47,329 bases of DNA from Verrucomicrobiota bacterium (GCA_034440155.1 JAWXBN010000062.1:1-47329); one strand, 5' to 3'; shown: positions 18,461-28,076, counted from the first letter of the stretch. Notes: a model not told the origin generated them from the letters alone. Numbers and translations: made by a program.

Positions 18461-19706
18461 AGGGGGCGGCACCCTCATTCTCAGGGAAATGCCCCACATG
18501 GAAACTGTCTCCATGGGTATATGGGCTGGAGTAGGTTCCCGCCATGAAACAAAAGGACAGGAAGGCATATCCCACTTTCTTGAGCACATGATTTTTAAGG
18601 GGACAAAAAAACGTTCATCCCACCAGATTTCCCAAGAAGTGGAAGGAATAGGGGGATACCTGAATGCTTTCACCACCGAAGAAAATACATGTTATTATGC
18701 ACGCGTCACGGGAGACCACTTTTCCCGTGTGGCAGATGTCCTCACGGATATGTACCAGTCGTCGGTATTTTCCCCTGAAGAGATTAAAAAGGAGAGGGGG
18801 GTTATTCTTGAAGAGTTATCCATGATCCAAGATCAACCTTCACAAAAAGTGCAAGAGATCCTCCAAGCCCTCCTCTGGCCTGCACATCCCCTCGGTAGTC
18901 CGATTGCGGGCACGGTTAAATCTGTCAAATCACTGAAACGCCGGGATTTAATCGGGTATTTCCATTCACGTTATAACCGCAACAACACGGTCGTCTCCCT
19001 TGCCGGAAAATTTAATGTCGATGAGGCTCAAAGCCTTTTTGGTGATTTTTTTAAAAAATTGCCAGCGGGACAAAAAGCCGGTTTTAAAAAATTTCCAAAT
19101 AAGAATTATCCTCCTGCTTTCCTCTATGAAGAAAAGGAGATTGAACAGGTGAATGCCGTCTTGGGTTTCAGGGGATTGTCCCGCTCTCATCCGATGCGGT
19201 ATGCCGCAAAGTTATTAAATGTTATCCTTGGGGAAAATATGAGTTCCAGGCTTTTCCAAGTGATCCGGGAGCAACACGGACTGGCTTATTCGATCGGGAG
19301 TGGCCAAAGCCTTTTTTCTGATACCGGGGCTCTGACTATTTTTGGTGGTCTTCCCTTTGACAAATATGCGAGGGCTTTAGCTTTGATTGGGCGTGAGCTT
19401 CATAGGATTAAGACGAAAAAAGTGATGTTAAAAGAGTTAAACCAAGCCAAGGATTATACCATCGGCATGATGAGCATGGGATTAGAAAGCACCACCGACC
19501 AGATGATTTGGGGGGGGGAATCATATTTAGCCTATGGTCGTGTCCAGGAATGTCCGGCAATCAAGAAGAAGCTTGAAGAAGTTTCCATCAGCGACATCCA
19601 GGAAGTCGCAAATTTACTTTTCACACCAAAGCAATGTGCTTTAGCTGTTATCGGGCCGAAATCTGCTGATAAACCGACCCTTCACAAGATTATTGATTTG
19701 AATTAA
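18432..19706 (+). CDS. M16 family zinc metallopeptidase
   Basis: A processing-peptidase-like (pitrilysin family) protein of about 425 residues. The inverted zinc motif HxxEH is present as ISHFLEHMIFKGT with the third ligand expected in FTTEENTCYYARV. The second half contains GENMSSRLFQVIREQHGLAYS, the Arg/Tyr-containing substrate-closing segment of M16B enzymes. The frame is open further up (18405), but ATGs at 18432, 18435 and 18438 are better starts; the conserved part begins with MFKILSFKGGG. All overlap the end of the LOG gene by 23-29 bases. No signal peptide is seen, so it is probably cytoplasmic. Confidence 0.9.
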   Translation: MMMFKILSFKGGGTLILREMPHMETVSMGIWAGVGSRHETKGQEGISHFLEHMIFKGTKKRSSHQISQEVEGIGGYLNAFTTEENTCYYARVTGDHFSRVADVLTDMYQSSVFSPEEIKKERGVILEELSMIQDQPSQKVQEILQALLWPAHPLGSPIAGTVKSVKSLKRRDLIGYFHSRYNRNNTVVSLAGKFNVDEAQSLFGDFFKKLPAGQKAGFKKFPNKNYPPAFLYEEKEIEQVNAVLGFRGLSRSHPMRYAAKLLNVILGENMSSRLFQVIREQHGLAYSIGSGQSLFSDTGALTIFGGLPFDKYARALALIGRELHRIKTKKVMLKELNQAKDYTIGMMSMGLESTTDQMIWGGESYLAYGRVQECPAIKKKLEEVSISDIQEVANLLFTPKQCALAVIGPKSADKPTLHKIIDLN

Positions 19707-19760
19707 TATAATAATTCTTTTTGATTGAATCAATCCCCTGACATGAACGTCATAATCCCT

Positions 19761-20525
19761 ATGAAAAAAAACTTTTTTTTATTCACCATTATTCTTTTCT
19801 TACTCGCTCCCTATATAAAAGCCGAGGATGCCCCAGTACCACCGCCTGCGAAGATTGTGAAAATAAAATGGTACGGCCAATCCTTTGTCACATTGATTTC
19901 ATCCGTCGGGATTCGTATTGCGATCGACCCCTTTGACAACAAGACAAACCGTTATCCTTTACCCGTAAATATCCCCATGGACATCGTACTCGTCAGTAAT
20001 GAGGACGATGATCATAATAATACTGATTTCATCGCCGGAAATCCTATTATTTTCAGAAGCTCCACGGGTGAGGGGACAAACCGTGGTAATGGGATTATTT
20101 TTAAAGGTACTCCAGGAATTAAAGACGAGACATCCACTGCCCAAATCGGTAATAAAAGCATGATTTATACATTTTCACTCGACGGGGTGAAGTTCTGCCA
20201 TCTGGGTAATCTAGGGCAAAAGAGTCTGAAGGAAAAACAGCTTCAACAAATCGGTGCAGTGGATGTATTGATCCTCCCCATCGGGGATTCAGACCGGGAG
20301 GAATTATTAGCCCAGATCAAACCGAAAATCGTCATCCCGATTCATTACAAAACCCCCTTAACTGTCGTGCCCTTGTACTCGGTAGAAGATTTTGTCAAAA
20401 ATAAGCCTGTAAAAAGATTCCCGACAAATGAAATATCCATTTCTAAAAATGATTTCCCCCCCCAGATGGAAGTCTGGTTGTATGCAAATCCCCCTGAGAA
20501 AATTCCAGAACTGATTCAACCCTGA
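19761..20525 (+). CDS. Secreted metallo-beta-lactamase-fold protein with altered metal ligands
   Basis: About 254 residues from the ATG at 19761. A signal peptide (MKKNFFLFTIILFLLAPYIKA) is followed by a UlaG-like MBL fold: IKWYGQSFVTLIS, IAIDPFD, DIVLVSNEDDDHNNTDF, FCHLGNLG, DVLILPIGD and KIVIPIHYKTP. In active relatives the third segment reads SHxHxDH. Here the two first His are Asn and Asp (NEDDDH), and the later His-x-Gly-Asp is HLGN. Only part of the zinc site therefore survives, and hydrolase activity is doubtful; a binding role or a different metal is possible. Upstream in-frame ATGs (19743 and a near-cognate at 19725) would bury the signal peptide. The gene converges with rarA and overlaps it by 10 bp. 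Confidence 0.75.
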   Translation: MKKNFFLFTIILFLLAPYIKAEDAPVPPPAKIVKIKWYGQSFVTLISSVGIRIAIDPFDNKTNRYPLPVNIPMDIVLVSNEDDDHNNTDFIAGNPIIFRSSTGEGTNRGNGIIFKGTPGIKDETSTAQIGNKSMIYTFSLDGVKFCHLGNLGQKSLKEKQLQQIGAVDVLILPIGDSDREELLAQIKPKIVIPIHYKTPLTVVPLYSVEDFVKNKPVKRFPTNEISISKNDFPPQMEVWLYANPPEKIPELIQP

Positions 20526-21868
20526 TTTTTTTTAAGGGCTTCAATTCGCCTTTGTTTGAAGACATCAAGGCGTTCTTGGATCTTTTTTTCAAACCCGAGT
20601 CCGCTGGGCTTATAGAAGCTTTTTGATTCACGCATGTAATCTTGTGGAGCATATCCGTCTTGGTAGTCATGGGCGTATTTGTACCCCTTACCGTGTCCGA
20701 GTTTTTCAGCACCGGAATAATGACCATCCTTGAGGTGATCAGGGACTTCTTGGATTTTCTCCTTCCGCACTACGGATAAGGCCTCATCAATCGAAGTGAT
20801 GGAGGAATTACTCTTTGGAGCTGTGGATATATAAATGACCGCTTCTGCCAGGGGAATCCGTGCCTCGGGCATTCCGACAAACTCAGTAATTTGCTGGGCT
20901 GCCGAAGCGATAAGGAGTGCTTGGGGGTCAGCCATACCGACATCTTCGGCAGCACAAATCACGATCCTCCGGGCGATAAACCGGATGTCTTCACCAGCCT
21001 CCAGCATTTTTGCGAGCCAATAAAGTGCCGCATCGGGGTCGCTGCCACGCATGCTCTTAATAAATGCCGAGATGGTATCATAGTGTTGATCACCGTCCCG
21101 GTCATAAACAGGGGATTTCCGCTGGATGGAATCTTCAAAAATGATTTGGTTGAGGACGATTTCCCCTGATGACGCAGGCTCGGTCGTACGCGCGGCAATC
21201 TCCAGAGAGTTTAATGCCTTTCGGGCATCTCCCTCACACAGGCGGGCCAGATACCGGAGGTCCTCTTCAGTTACCATTACCGGGAGGTTTTTTAATCCAC
21301 GTTCATCCATTAAAGCCTTTTGCATGGCCACGAGCAGATCGTCTTCCGTCAGCGATTTAAGTTCAAAAACAAGGGAACGTGAGACTAACGGGGCATTAAC
21401 GGCGAAATAGGGGTTCAGGGTGGTCGCCCCGATTAATCGAATGACCCCGCGCTCGACCTCAGGCAAAAGGAGATCCTGTTGAGCTTTATTAAAACGGTGG
21501 ATCTCGTCGATAAAGACGATGGTCTGTTGTCCCGAGGTTTGTAGGCGGTTAAGTGCGACACTGAGTATCTTCCTGACTTCCGCTGTTCCAGCCTCGACCG
21601 CATTGATCGACTCAAATTTTGATTTGGTCGTGGAAGCAATGACATGGGCCAAGGATGTTTTGCCCGTACCCGGAGGCCCGAAAATAATTACGGAATTTAT
21701 ACGGTCAGCCTGGATCGAGCGCCGGAGTAACTTGCCCGGGCCCACAATGTGGGATTGGCCAATATATTCGTCCAATGAACGCGGCCTCATCCTTGTCGCC
21801 AGGGGTGCGGCCCCGTTCATGGGATCATGGGCAGGAGTATCCTTGGACTGGAAGAGTTCCTCGCTCAT
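20516..21868 (-). CDS. rarA: Replication-associated recombination ATPase RarA/MgsA
   Basis: An AAA+ clamp-loader-like ATPase acting at stalled replication forks. The 450 residues include LDEYIGQSHIVGPGKLLRR, Walker A FGPPGTGKTSLAHVIA, Walker B IVFIDEIHRFNKAQQDLLLP, sensor 1 IGATTLNPYFAVN, and the family-specific C-terminal segment EDVGMADPQALLIA with GHGKGYKYAHDYQDGY. The length is normal. Confidence 0.95.
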   Translation of the reverse strand: MSEELFQSKDTPAHDPMNGAAPLATRMRPRSLDEYIGQSHIVGPGKLLRRSIQADRINSVIIFGPPGTGKTSLAHVIASTTKSKFESINAVEAGTAEVRKILSVALNRLQTSGQQTIVFIDEIHRFNKAQQDLLLPEVERGVIRLIGATTLNPYFAVNAPLVSRSLVFELKSLTEDDLLVAMQKALMDERGLKNLPVMVTEEDLRYLARLCEGDARKALNSLEIAARTTEPASSGEIVLNQIIFEDSIQRKSPVYDRDGDQHYDTISAFIKSMRGSDPDAALYWLAKMLEAGEDIRFIARRIVICAAEDVGMADPQALLIASAAQQITEFVGMPEARIPLAEAVIYISTAPKSNSSITSIDEALSVVRKEKIQEVPDHLKDGHYSGAEKLGHGKGYKYAHDYQDGYAPQDYMRESKSFYKPSGLGFEKKIQERLDVFKQRRIEALKKNQG

Positions 21869-21895
21869 GAAGTCAACCGTGGGAGGGGGGGGTGA

Positions 21896-22249
21896 TTAAC
21901 TCCGTCCACTTTTTTCACGCTCTTTGGATATCTGGACTTTATGGCGTTTGTTTTGTTTGAGTTTAGTTTTACGTTTCCGTAGCTGCTGTAAAATAATATC
22001 TGAGACCTTGTCGATGGCTTTATAAAGATCGTCTTCGCGGTCCTCTGCGTGGATGTCAGGTCCGGGAAGGCTTAAATGGACCTTCACGACAAAACGTTTC
22101 TTCGGATTACTTTTTTCATCGTCCCAGAGAACGACATGGGCTGCGATCAGGTCAGTTTCGACATCCTCGGCATGACCGATTTTTTCAGCCACAAACGAGT
22201 GGATTGCAGAAGTGAGTTTTATGTGTCTAGGCGTAATATGAATGTGCAT
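21896..22249 (-). CDS. hpf: Ribosome hibernation promoting factor, short form
   Basis: A 117-residue HPF/YfiA-like protein that binds the 30S decoding centre in stationary phase. It begins MHIHITPRHIKLTSAIHSFV, with the usual beta-alpha-beta-beta-beta-alpha pattern and the conserved EDDLYKAIDKVSDIILQQL helix, then a basic tail of about 25 residues (RKRKTKLKQNKRHK). It lacks the long-form C-terminal dimerisation domain. It lies 27 bp upstream of rarA. Confidence 0.9.
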   Translation of the reverse strand: MHIHITPRHIKLTSAIHSFVAEKIGHAEDVETDLIAAHVVLWDDEKSNPKKRFVVKVHLSLPGPDIHAEDREDDLYKAIDKVSDIILQQLRKRKTKLKQNKRHKVQISKEREKSGRS

Positions 22250-22305
22250 ATCATTAATTTAATCTTTACTGGATTACATTCAACTGAATTAAGAAAAAAT
22301 GTTCA

Positions 22306-23280
22306 TTAATTCACGATATTAACCGGTGTGCCTTGGAGGAAACTGCTGATATTATGCGCCGTTATTTCGAGCAATTTGCGCCTCGCTTCAGTTGTGGCCC
22401 ATGAAATATGAGGGGTGATAATACAATTTGGTGCTTTTAAAAGGGGGTTAGCCGCGATCGGGGGTTCGGTCCCGAGGACATCAACGGCGGCTGCAGCAAT
22501 TTGCCCGGTCGAAAGGGCATGTGCCAAAGCACTCTCATCAATCAGGGGGCCACGTGAATTATTAATGATCCTACAGGACTTTTTCATATAGGAAATCGTT
22601 TCTGTATTAATCAACGAACGTGTTTGTGGGGTGAGGGGACAATGAAGGGTAATAAAATCAGCCGCTTGAAATGCTTCTTTGAGCGGGAGCTCGCGATAGG
22701 GGCAATCCTTTTTTGGTTCTCGTCCCGAGGTGAGGGCGACGATAATTTCCATTCCCATGGCTTGGGCGATTTTTGCGACCCGGCCTCCGATGGCACCTAG
22801 CCCGACGATGCAGAGTGTCTTACCCTCAAGTTCGATCAAGGGACTTTCCCAGAATGAATAATAAGGGCAACTGGCCCATTTTCCTTCATGCACCAAACGG
22901 TCATGGAGTCCGATCGATTGGGCTAATTCAAGCAATAATGCGATGGCAGTTTGTGAGGTCGATGCACTACTGTAAAATGGGACATTCGACACAGGAATCC
23001 CTTTTTGCCTTGCAGCCACCGGGTCGACACAATCATAACCTGTGCCCAAGACACTGATATATTTCAGGTGAGTAGCAGCCGCCATATGCTCAGCCCTGAT
23101 GCGGACCTTGTTTGTCAGCACGATTTCCGCATTCTGGATGCGTTCAATGACTTGTGAAGGCATAGTCTGATCGTGGCGTGTCAAATTAACGAGGCCGGCA
23201 ATCCCGTCCCAAGCGACATCACCTTTATCCAAGGGATAGGAATCGAGTACAACGGCAAGCGGTTTCAGACTCTGGGACAT
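22306..23280 (-). CDS. D-isomer-specific 2-hydroxyacid dehydrogenase
   Basis: A 324-residue NAD(P)-dependent reductase of the glycerate/hydroxypyruvate dehydrogenase type. The cofactor loop is CIVGLGAIGGRVAKIAQAMG. The catalytic Arg is in INNSRGPLIDE, the Glu in VLGTEPP and the His in IITPHISWATTEAR. The best guess is hydroxypyruvate/glyoxylate reductase, but the substrate cannot be read off. It carries two GCAATTTGC words (22371 and 22496). Confidence 0.9.
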   Translation of the reverse strand: MSQSLKPLAVVLDSYPLDKGDVAWDGIAGLVNLTRHDQTMPSQVIERIQNAEIVLTNKVRIRAEHMAAATHLKYISVLGTGYDCVDPVAARQKGIPVSNVPFYSSASTSQTAIALLLELAQSIGLHDRLVHEGKWASCPYYSFWESPLIELEGKTLCIVGLGAIGGRVAKIAQAMGMEIIVALTSGREPKKDCPYRELPLKEAFQAADFITLHCPLTPQTRSLINTETISYMKKSCRIINNSRGPLIDESALAHALSTGQIAAAAVDVLGTEPPIAANPLLKAPNCIITPHISWATTEARRKLLEITAHNISSFLQGTPVNIVN

Positions 23281-23439
23281 AATAAAAACTCCATTCTTTT
23301 TTTAAAAAAGTGAACAAACAAAAGTTTAAGCCTTCCAAACCCTTTTGAAAAGCAATACCTCCCGGAAAATCGCACAAAGGGAGGTTGCAAACAAGGGGGT
23401 ATCCTCTTTAAAAGAGGGTTATTCAAATATTCTAAAATC

Positions 23440-23784
23440 ATGGCTCCCATTATCATTTATCATAACCCCCGATGCAGTAAAAGCCGTGAGGCCCTAAAAA
23501 TCCTGGAAGAAAAGCAAATTGCTTTTGAAGTGAGGGAATACCTCAAGGAGCCACCCTCCGTAGATGAAATCAGGGGTTTATTAAAAAAACTCAAGTTACC
23601 GATCAAAGACATCATCCGGACCGGGGAGGATGAATATACCAAACACGATTTAGATCAAGCCAGTGATGATGATTTGATCGGGGCAATAGCGGAATATCCT
23701 ATCCTCCTCCAGCGCCCTATTGTCGTCCATGGCCAGAAAGCCGTGATTGGGCGTCCGGCCTCACAGATCGACTTGATCCTTTAG
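23440..23784 (+). CDS. arsC: Arsenate reductase, ArsC glutaredoxin-coupled type
   Basis: 114 residues of thioredoxin fold. The catalytic Cys is in IIYHNPRCSKSREAL (residue 12). The three Arg that bind arsenate in the plasmid R773 enzyme have counterparts in DIIRTGEDEY, LLQRPIVVH and IGRPASQIDLIL. The length matches ArsC rather than Spx. There is no ars operon around it, so it is an orphan copy; another ArsC-like reductase role is possible. Confidence 0.88.
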   Translation: MAPIIIYHNPRCSKSREALKILEEKQIAFEVREYLKEPPSVDEIRGLLKKLKLPIKDIIRTGEDEYTKHDLDQASDDDLIGAIAEYPILLQRPIVVHGQKAVIGRPASQIDLIL

Positions 23785-23907
23785 GGGAAATGCCCAATGG
23801 CTTTAAATCCCTCGAAGCCCCACCATTTTTGTGTGAAGTCCTGAATCCCTCGGGCGTGTTATCTTTCTGCTTTGCGCTTTTGGACGGAGTTGTCTATATC
23901 ATCTCAC

Positions 23908-24639
23908 ATGGGAAGACAATGGTTACATGCGAAACGGGCGGTTGCCTCACTGAAAAAATCACAGGCAACGATGAAATTTGTACGGGAAATCATGATTGCT
24001 GCGAAGCTTGGCGGCTCCGATCCGGACACGAATCCCCGGTTAACCGCAGCGATGGAGAAAGCCCGCAGGGAAAGTGTCACTAGGGATGCCATAGAACGCG
24101 CCATTAAAAAAGGTGCCGGCACCGGTGAAGAAAAACTCACCCTGGAGCACATTGTTTTCGAGGGGTACGCCCCACACAAGGTTCCAGTCATTGTCGAGGC
24201 CCTCACCGATAACCATAATCGTACAGCCCCAGAAATCAGGGTTCTTTTCCGTGATGGTCTACTCGGGATCAGCGGGAGTAATAAATTCCTCTTTGACCAT
24301 GTCGGCCTAGTCGAGGCTCACTGCCCTGATCCAGCTACCGATATCGAGTCAGCCGCTATCGAAGCAGGTGCCAACGATTTCCAAACCATCGGACATGCGC
24401 AGAATAATGATATTCCTGAAGGTGTCTGCGGGGCGCGATTCATCACGGAAAGAGCCGAGATTCACAATACATCCCAGTGGCTAGCCAAAAACGGGTGGAC
24501 TGTGGTGACCAGTGAAATGGGGTACCTCCCGAAGAATTTCCCGACAATCACTGAGGAACAACTTGCCGAAGTCGGTGAATTCCTCCAGGCCCTCGACGAC
24601 CACGATGACGTCCACCGTGTCTGGGCAGCGATTAAGTAG
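23908..24639 (+). CDS. YebC/PmpR family protein
   Basis: A 243-residue protein of the YebC/TACO1 family, described as transcriptional regulators or as factors that help ribosomes through difficult sequences. I chose the ATG at 23908 because the family begins MGRQWLHAKRAVASLKKSQA; the open frame upstream adds 12 unconserved residues. Other conserved parts are AAKLGGSDPDTNPRLTAAME, ERAIKKGAGTGEEKLTLEHI, EALTDNHNRTAPEIR and ALDDHDDVHRVW. Downstream (24644-24679) is a weak hairpin TTAGGAG...CTCCTAA. Confidence 0.93.
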   Translation: MGRQWLHAKRAVASLKKSQATMKFVREIMIAAKLGGSDPDTNPRLTAAMEKARRESVTRDAIERAIKKGAGTGEEKLTLEHIVFEGYAPHKVPVIVEALTDNHNRTAPEIRVLFRDGLLGISGSNKFLFDHVGLVEAHCPDPATDIESAAIEAGANDFQTIGHAQNNDIPEGVCGARFITERAEIHNTSQWLAKNGWTVVTSEMGYLPKNFPTITEEQLAEVGEFLQALDDHDDVHRVWAAIK

Positions 24640-24783
24640 GGGGTTAGGAGGCAGTTCTCAGTGCGGAAGTTGCTCCTAATATATATCCACAGATACAGTC
24701 TTCTAACCTAGCACTTCGCACATAGTACCTATCGTCTTACCGCTGGAAAAAGTTTAGGGCTGACTGATTATGCTGGTCGAACG

Positions 24784-26589
24784 TCACTCTTCCTCACATT
24801 CTTTCTGGATTACTTCGAGATGCTCCCAGCGTGCATAGGCTTCTTTGATTTTTTTGTCCAATGCCGCAATTTGCCCTTCCAGAATAGGAATGAGCTGGGG
24901 TTCATTCTTATAGGTTTCAGGGGCACCGAGTTTTTGATTTAGGACCATATGCTCTTTTTCCAGCTTTTCGACCACGACGGGCATTTCTTCGAGTTCGCGA
25001 CGTTCCCGGTTAAGGAATTTCCGGGGTTTATCTTTTTTTGATTTTGATTTAGGGGCTGAAAAGGCTTTTAGCGCCTCTGCTTCTGTCGGGAGCTTTGGTC
25101 TTTGTCTGAGGTAATCCTCGTAACCGCCATTATATTCTCCGACCTGTCCGTCACCTTCAAAAACAAGTGTATTGGTCACGACCTCATCGAGAAAGGATCG
25201 GTCATGGCTGACCAAGAGCAGGGTGCCTTCGTACGACACGAGCAGGTCCTCAAGCAGTTCGAGAGTCTCCGCATCGAGATCATTAGTCGGTTCATCCAAG
25301 ATCATGAGGTTGGCAGGGTTCAGAAAAAGCTTGGCCAGAAGGAGACGGTTGCGTTCACCCCCGGAAAGCATTCCTGCGGACATGCGTACTTTTTCCGGGT
25401 CAAAGAGGAAATCTTTGAGATAACTATTAATATGTTTATTGCGCCCTTGGAATGTCACCATTTCAGAGTGGCCGGCGACATTTTCGGCTAGGGTTTTACT
25501 CTCGTCGATTTGGGCACGCATCTGGTCGAAATAAACGACCTGGAGGTTTGTCCCGTGTTTGACTGTTCCTATCTGTGGGTCGATTTCTTTGAGGAGAAGC
25601 TTGAGAAGGGTCGTCTTGCCCGTGCCATTGGCACCGATGATCCCGATTTTATCCCCGCGCCAGATGGTGGTTGTTAATGTGGAGATAATGGCGGACTCAC
25701 CGTAGTTGAATGATACATTGACCATATCAATGACTTTTTGCCCGGAGAGATCGGATTTCTGGAGCTCCACCCTCGCTTTACCGTCGCGCTCCCGGCGTTG
25801 GGTGCGTTCATTCCTCATTTTCATGAGGGCTTGCACACGGCCTTCGTTGCGGGTACGGCGGGCCTTGACCCCTTGCCGGAGCCAGACTTCCTCTTGGGCG
25901 AGTTTCTTATCGAAGCTGGCCCATTGTTTTTCCTCAGCCTCGAGCCAGGCCGCCTTGCGTTCGAGGTAAGTATGGTAATCACAGGCCCAGCTCGTCAGGT
26001 GCCCCCGGTCCAGCTCGATGATCCGGGTCGCTGTCTTTTGCAGAAATGTACGGTCGTGAGTGACAAAAGAGAGGGTAATCTTCTTTTCTACGAGGAATTT
26101 TTCCAGCCAGATGATCGATTCGATATCCAGATGGTTAGTCGGTTCATCGAGCAAGAGTAGGTCGGGTTCATCCACCAGCGCACGCGCTAATAACGCCCGG
26201 CGTTTGAGCCCCCCCGAAAGACTTTCGAAATGGGTGTCATCAGTTATATTCGTCAGGCGCATGATATTCTCGACCTTGAGATCAATGCTCCAGTCCTCTT
26301 CATGTGTATCCGGGCGCATGCCTGAACGGATCACATCGGAGACAGGGCCTGTGAGGTCATCGGGGATTTTCTGGTCTAGACGCGTGATAAATGTCTTTGC
26401 TGAAAGGACGATTTCCCCGCCATTGGGTTTTTCCTCACCGGTAATCAACCGCATAAGGCTCGTTTTTCCCGTACCGTTACTCCCGATCAGACAGACCCTT
26501 TCGCGGTCATCGATTTGGAGGTCCGCTTCATCCAAGAGGGGGATTGAACCGTAACGGAGTGTGACTTGTTTTAATTGGATCAAGGGCAT
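24784..26589 (-). CDS. uup: ABC-F ATPase of the Uup type
   Basis: A soluble ABC-F protein of 601 residues with two ATPase domains. The first has IGSNGTGKTSLMRLITG, ESLSGGLKRRALLARAL and LLLLDEPTNHLDIES; the second has IIGANGTGKTTLLKLLL, GMLSGGERNRLLLAKLF and LMILDEPTNDLDAETLE. The linker contains WLRQGVKARRTRNEGRV, a signature I associate with Uup. A C-terminal coiled coil (about residues 520-600) is consistent with Uup, which acts at ribosomes and in branched-DNA tolerance. I chose the ATG at 26589 (MPLIQLKQ) over a GTG three codons upstream. Confidence 0.92.
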   Translation of the reverse strand: MPLIQLKQVTLRYGSIPLLDEADLQIDDRERVCLIGSNGTGKTSLMRLITGEEKPNGGEIVLSAKTFITRLDQKIPDDLTGPVSDVIRSGMRPDTHEEDWSIDLKVENIMRLTNITDDTHFESLSGGLKRRALLARALVDEPDLLLLDEPTNHLDIESIIWLEKFLVEKKITLSFVTHDRTFLQKTATRIIELDRGHLTSWACDYHTYLERKAAWLEAEEKQWASFDKKLAQEEVWLRQGVKARRTRNEGRVQALMKMRNERTQRRERDGKARVELQKSDLSGQKVIDMVNVSFNYGESAIISTLTTTIWRGDKIGIIGANGTGKTTLLKLLLKEIDPQIGTVKHGTNLQVVYFDQMRAQIDESKTLAENVAGHSEMVTFQGRNKHINSYLKDFLFDPEKVRMSAGMLSGGERNRLLLAKLFLNPANLMILDEPTNDLDAETLELLEDLLVSYEGTLLLVSHDRSFLDEVVTNTLVFEGDGQVGEYNGGYEDYLRQRPKLPTEAEALKAFSAPKSKSKKDKPRKFLNRERRELEEMPVVVEKLEKEHMVLNQKLGAPETYKNEPQLIPILEGQIAALDKKIKEAYARWEHLEVIQKECEEE

Positions 26590-26722
26590 AAAGTCCACGG
26601 ACTCTAGCGGAAGCAGCCCGCCTGTGAAGCTGCTTTTTTGTGATTTCCACTTTTCGAGACAGATAATGGGGTATAAAAAATAGGATTGTTTTTCCTGCCG
26701 GTGCAGGATTATCTCCCGTGTA

Positions 26723-27520
26723 ATGAATAACCGGTGGCTGAAACTCAGGAAATATCTCCAGACCGAAATGGGGCTTTTCCCGGTAGCCCCCCCGCCAGCA
26801 GTGCAAAAACCACCCTCCGATCAAATCGTCATTAATGGACACACGGTCACTATCCTCTTTGTCCCCAATCCGAAAGCGCGGAATTATATCATGCGTTTCA
26901 GGGATAATGGGGTGCTGCGCGTGACCGTACCCCGTATGGGGTCCATGCGGCAAGCCCGCGCTTTTGTGTCGAAAAATAGAGATTGGATCACGAAACACTA
27001 TGATAAAGTTGTTTTATCTCCAAAACCGCAGAAAACGTGGGAAAATGGTTCGATCCTCCTTTTCCGGGGTGAACCCACTCCCTTACACGTAACCCGTGAT
27101 GAATCCGGCCATCCCGTGCTGGCATTTGCTCAATACCAGATCAAATTGCGCGGGGACAGTGAACACGGCGATTTCCGCCCAGTCATCGAAAGTTATCTCA
27201 AACAAATTGCTGCAAAGGAATTACCCGCGCAACTTGCGCAGTTAGCCCACACCCTCGGCGTACAATTTTCGCGGGTCACGATCAGGGCCCAACGCACCCG
27301 CTGGGGATCATGCTCTACCCGTAAAACCATTTCGCTTAACTGGAGGCTGATCCATACCCCTCCATTCGTCCAAGAATACATCCTGATCCATGAGCTCATG
27401 CACCTACGGGAGATGAATCACTCCCGCCGCTTCTGGCAACAAGTCGAGACGGCTTGTCCTGATTACCGCAAAGCCGAAAAATGGCTGAATGACAATAAAG
27501 TCTTAGGTACCTTTGAGTAG
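26723..27520 (+). CDS. YgjP-type zinc metallopeptidase (DUF45)
   Basis: 265 residues with the YgjP/SprT-like arrangement: an N-terminal beta-rich part with RVTVPRMGSMRQARAFV, the RTRWGSCSTRKTISLNWRLI segment and the zinc motif ILIHELMHLREMNHSRRFW (about residues 217-235), with HELMH plus a distal His. Biochemical function is unknown for most members. It is divergent from uup, with 133 bp between the starts. Confidence 0.9.
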   Translation: MNNRWLKLRKYLQTEMGLFPVAPPPAVQKPPSDQIVINGHTVTILFVPNPKARNYIMRFRDNGVLRVTVPRMGSMRQARAFVSKNRDWITKHYDKVVLSPKPQKTWENGSILLFRGEPTPLHVTRDESGHPVLAFAQYQIKLRGDSEHGDFRPVIESYLKQIAAKELPAQLAQLAHTLGVQFSRVTIRAQRTRWGSCSTRKTISLNWRLIHTPPFVQEYILIHELMHLREMNHSRRFWQQVETACPDYRKAEKWLNDNKVLGTFE

Positions 27521-27616
27521 GGGAAACCCACCGGCGGGCGGGGGGAGTCTTATGATCCAGCCTATTGACTTTGCTGGGGCGATTTGCGAAAGTCAGACCA
27601 CTGCTTCACACAGCAT

Positions 27617-27693
27617 CGGGCTGTGGCTCAGCTTGGTAGAGCGCCTCGTTCGGGACGAGGAGGCCGTGGGTTCAAATCCCACCAGCCCGACCA
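27617..27693 (+). tRNA. tRNA-Pro (anticodon CGG), CCA encoded
   Basis: A complete cloverleaf is visible: acceptor arms CGGGCTG and CAGCCCG, D-arm GCTCAGCTTGGTAGAGC, anticodon arm CCTCG-TTCGGGA-CGAGG with anticodon CGG, variable loop AGGCC, T-arm GTGGG-TTCAAAT-CCCAC, discriminator A and a genomic CCA at 27691-27693. It reads CCG codons. It borders the repeat-rich gene-free stretch. Confidence 0.97.
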
Positions 27694-28076
27694 GATTTTT
27701 AGGTTCTGAAGGAGTGGGGGGGGGTACTTCACCTTCCCGCGTTCTCCCGCCTTTCAATTGACCGTCTGAGGGAGACAATTAATCTAAAGTTCTATAATGT
27801 CCGTCCCTTCGGATCCAAGGCGCGAGCGACGTCGCGACTCCTGCGGGGGCATTTCGATCAACCGACGAAGCCCGCTCTCCGCCCCCCACATCAGCAGGAT
27901 GTGTGACGGAGCGATTCATCGGCGTTTGACGGAGGGTTGTCGTCTGGGGCCAGGACTGGACCGCTGAATTGTGCGGAGTAGAGAGACGTTGACAAATCAG
28001 AATCTCACCAATCCAAAGAGCTTTGCTCCCCGCTGCAATCCTTAAATCACCATTGATTACTCAAAAAAAGAATAAT

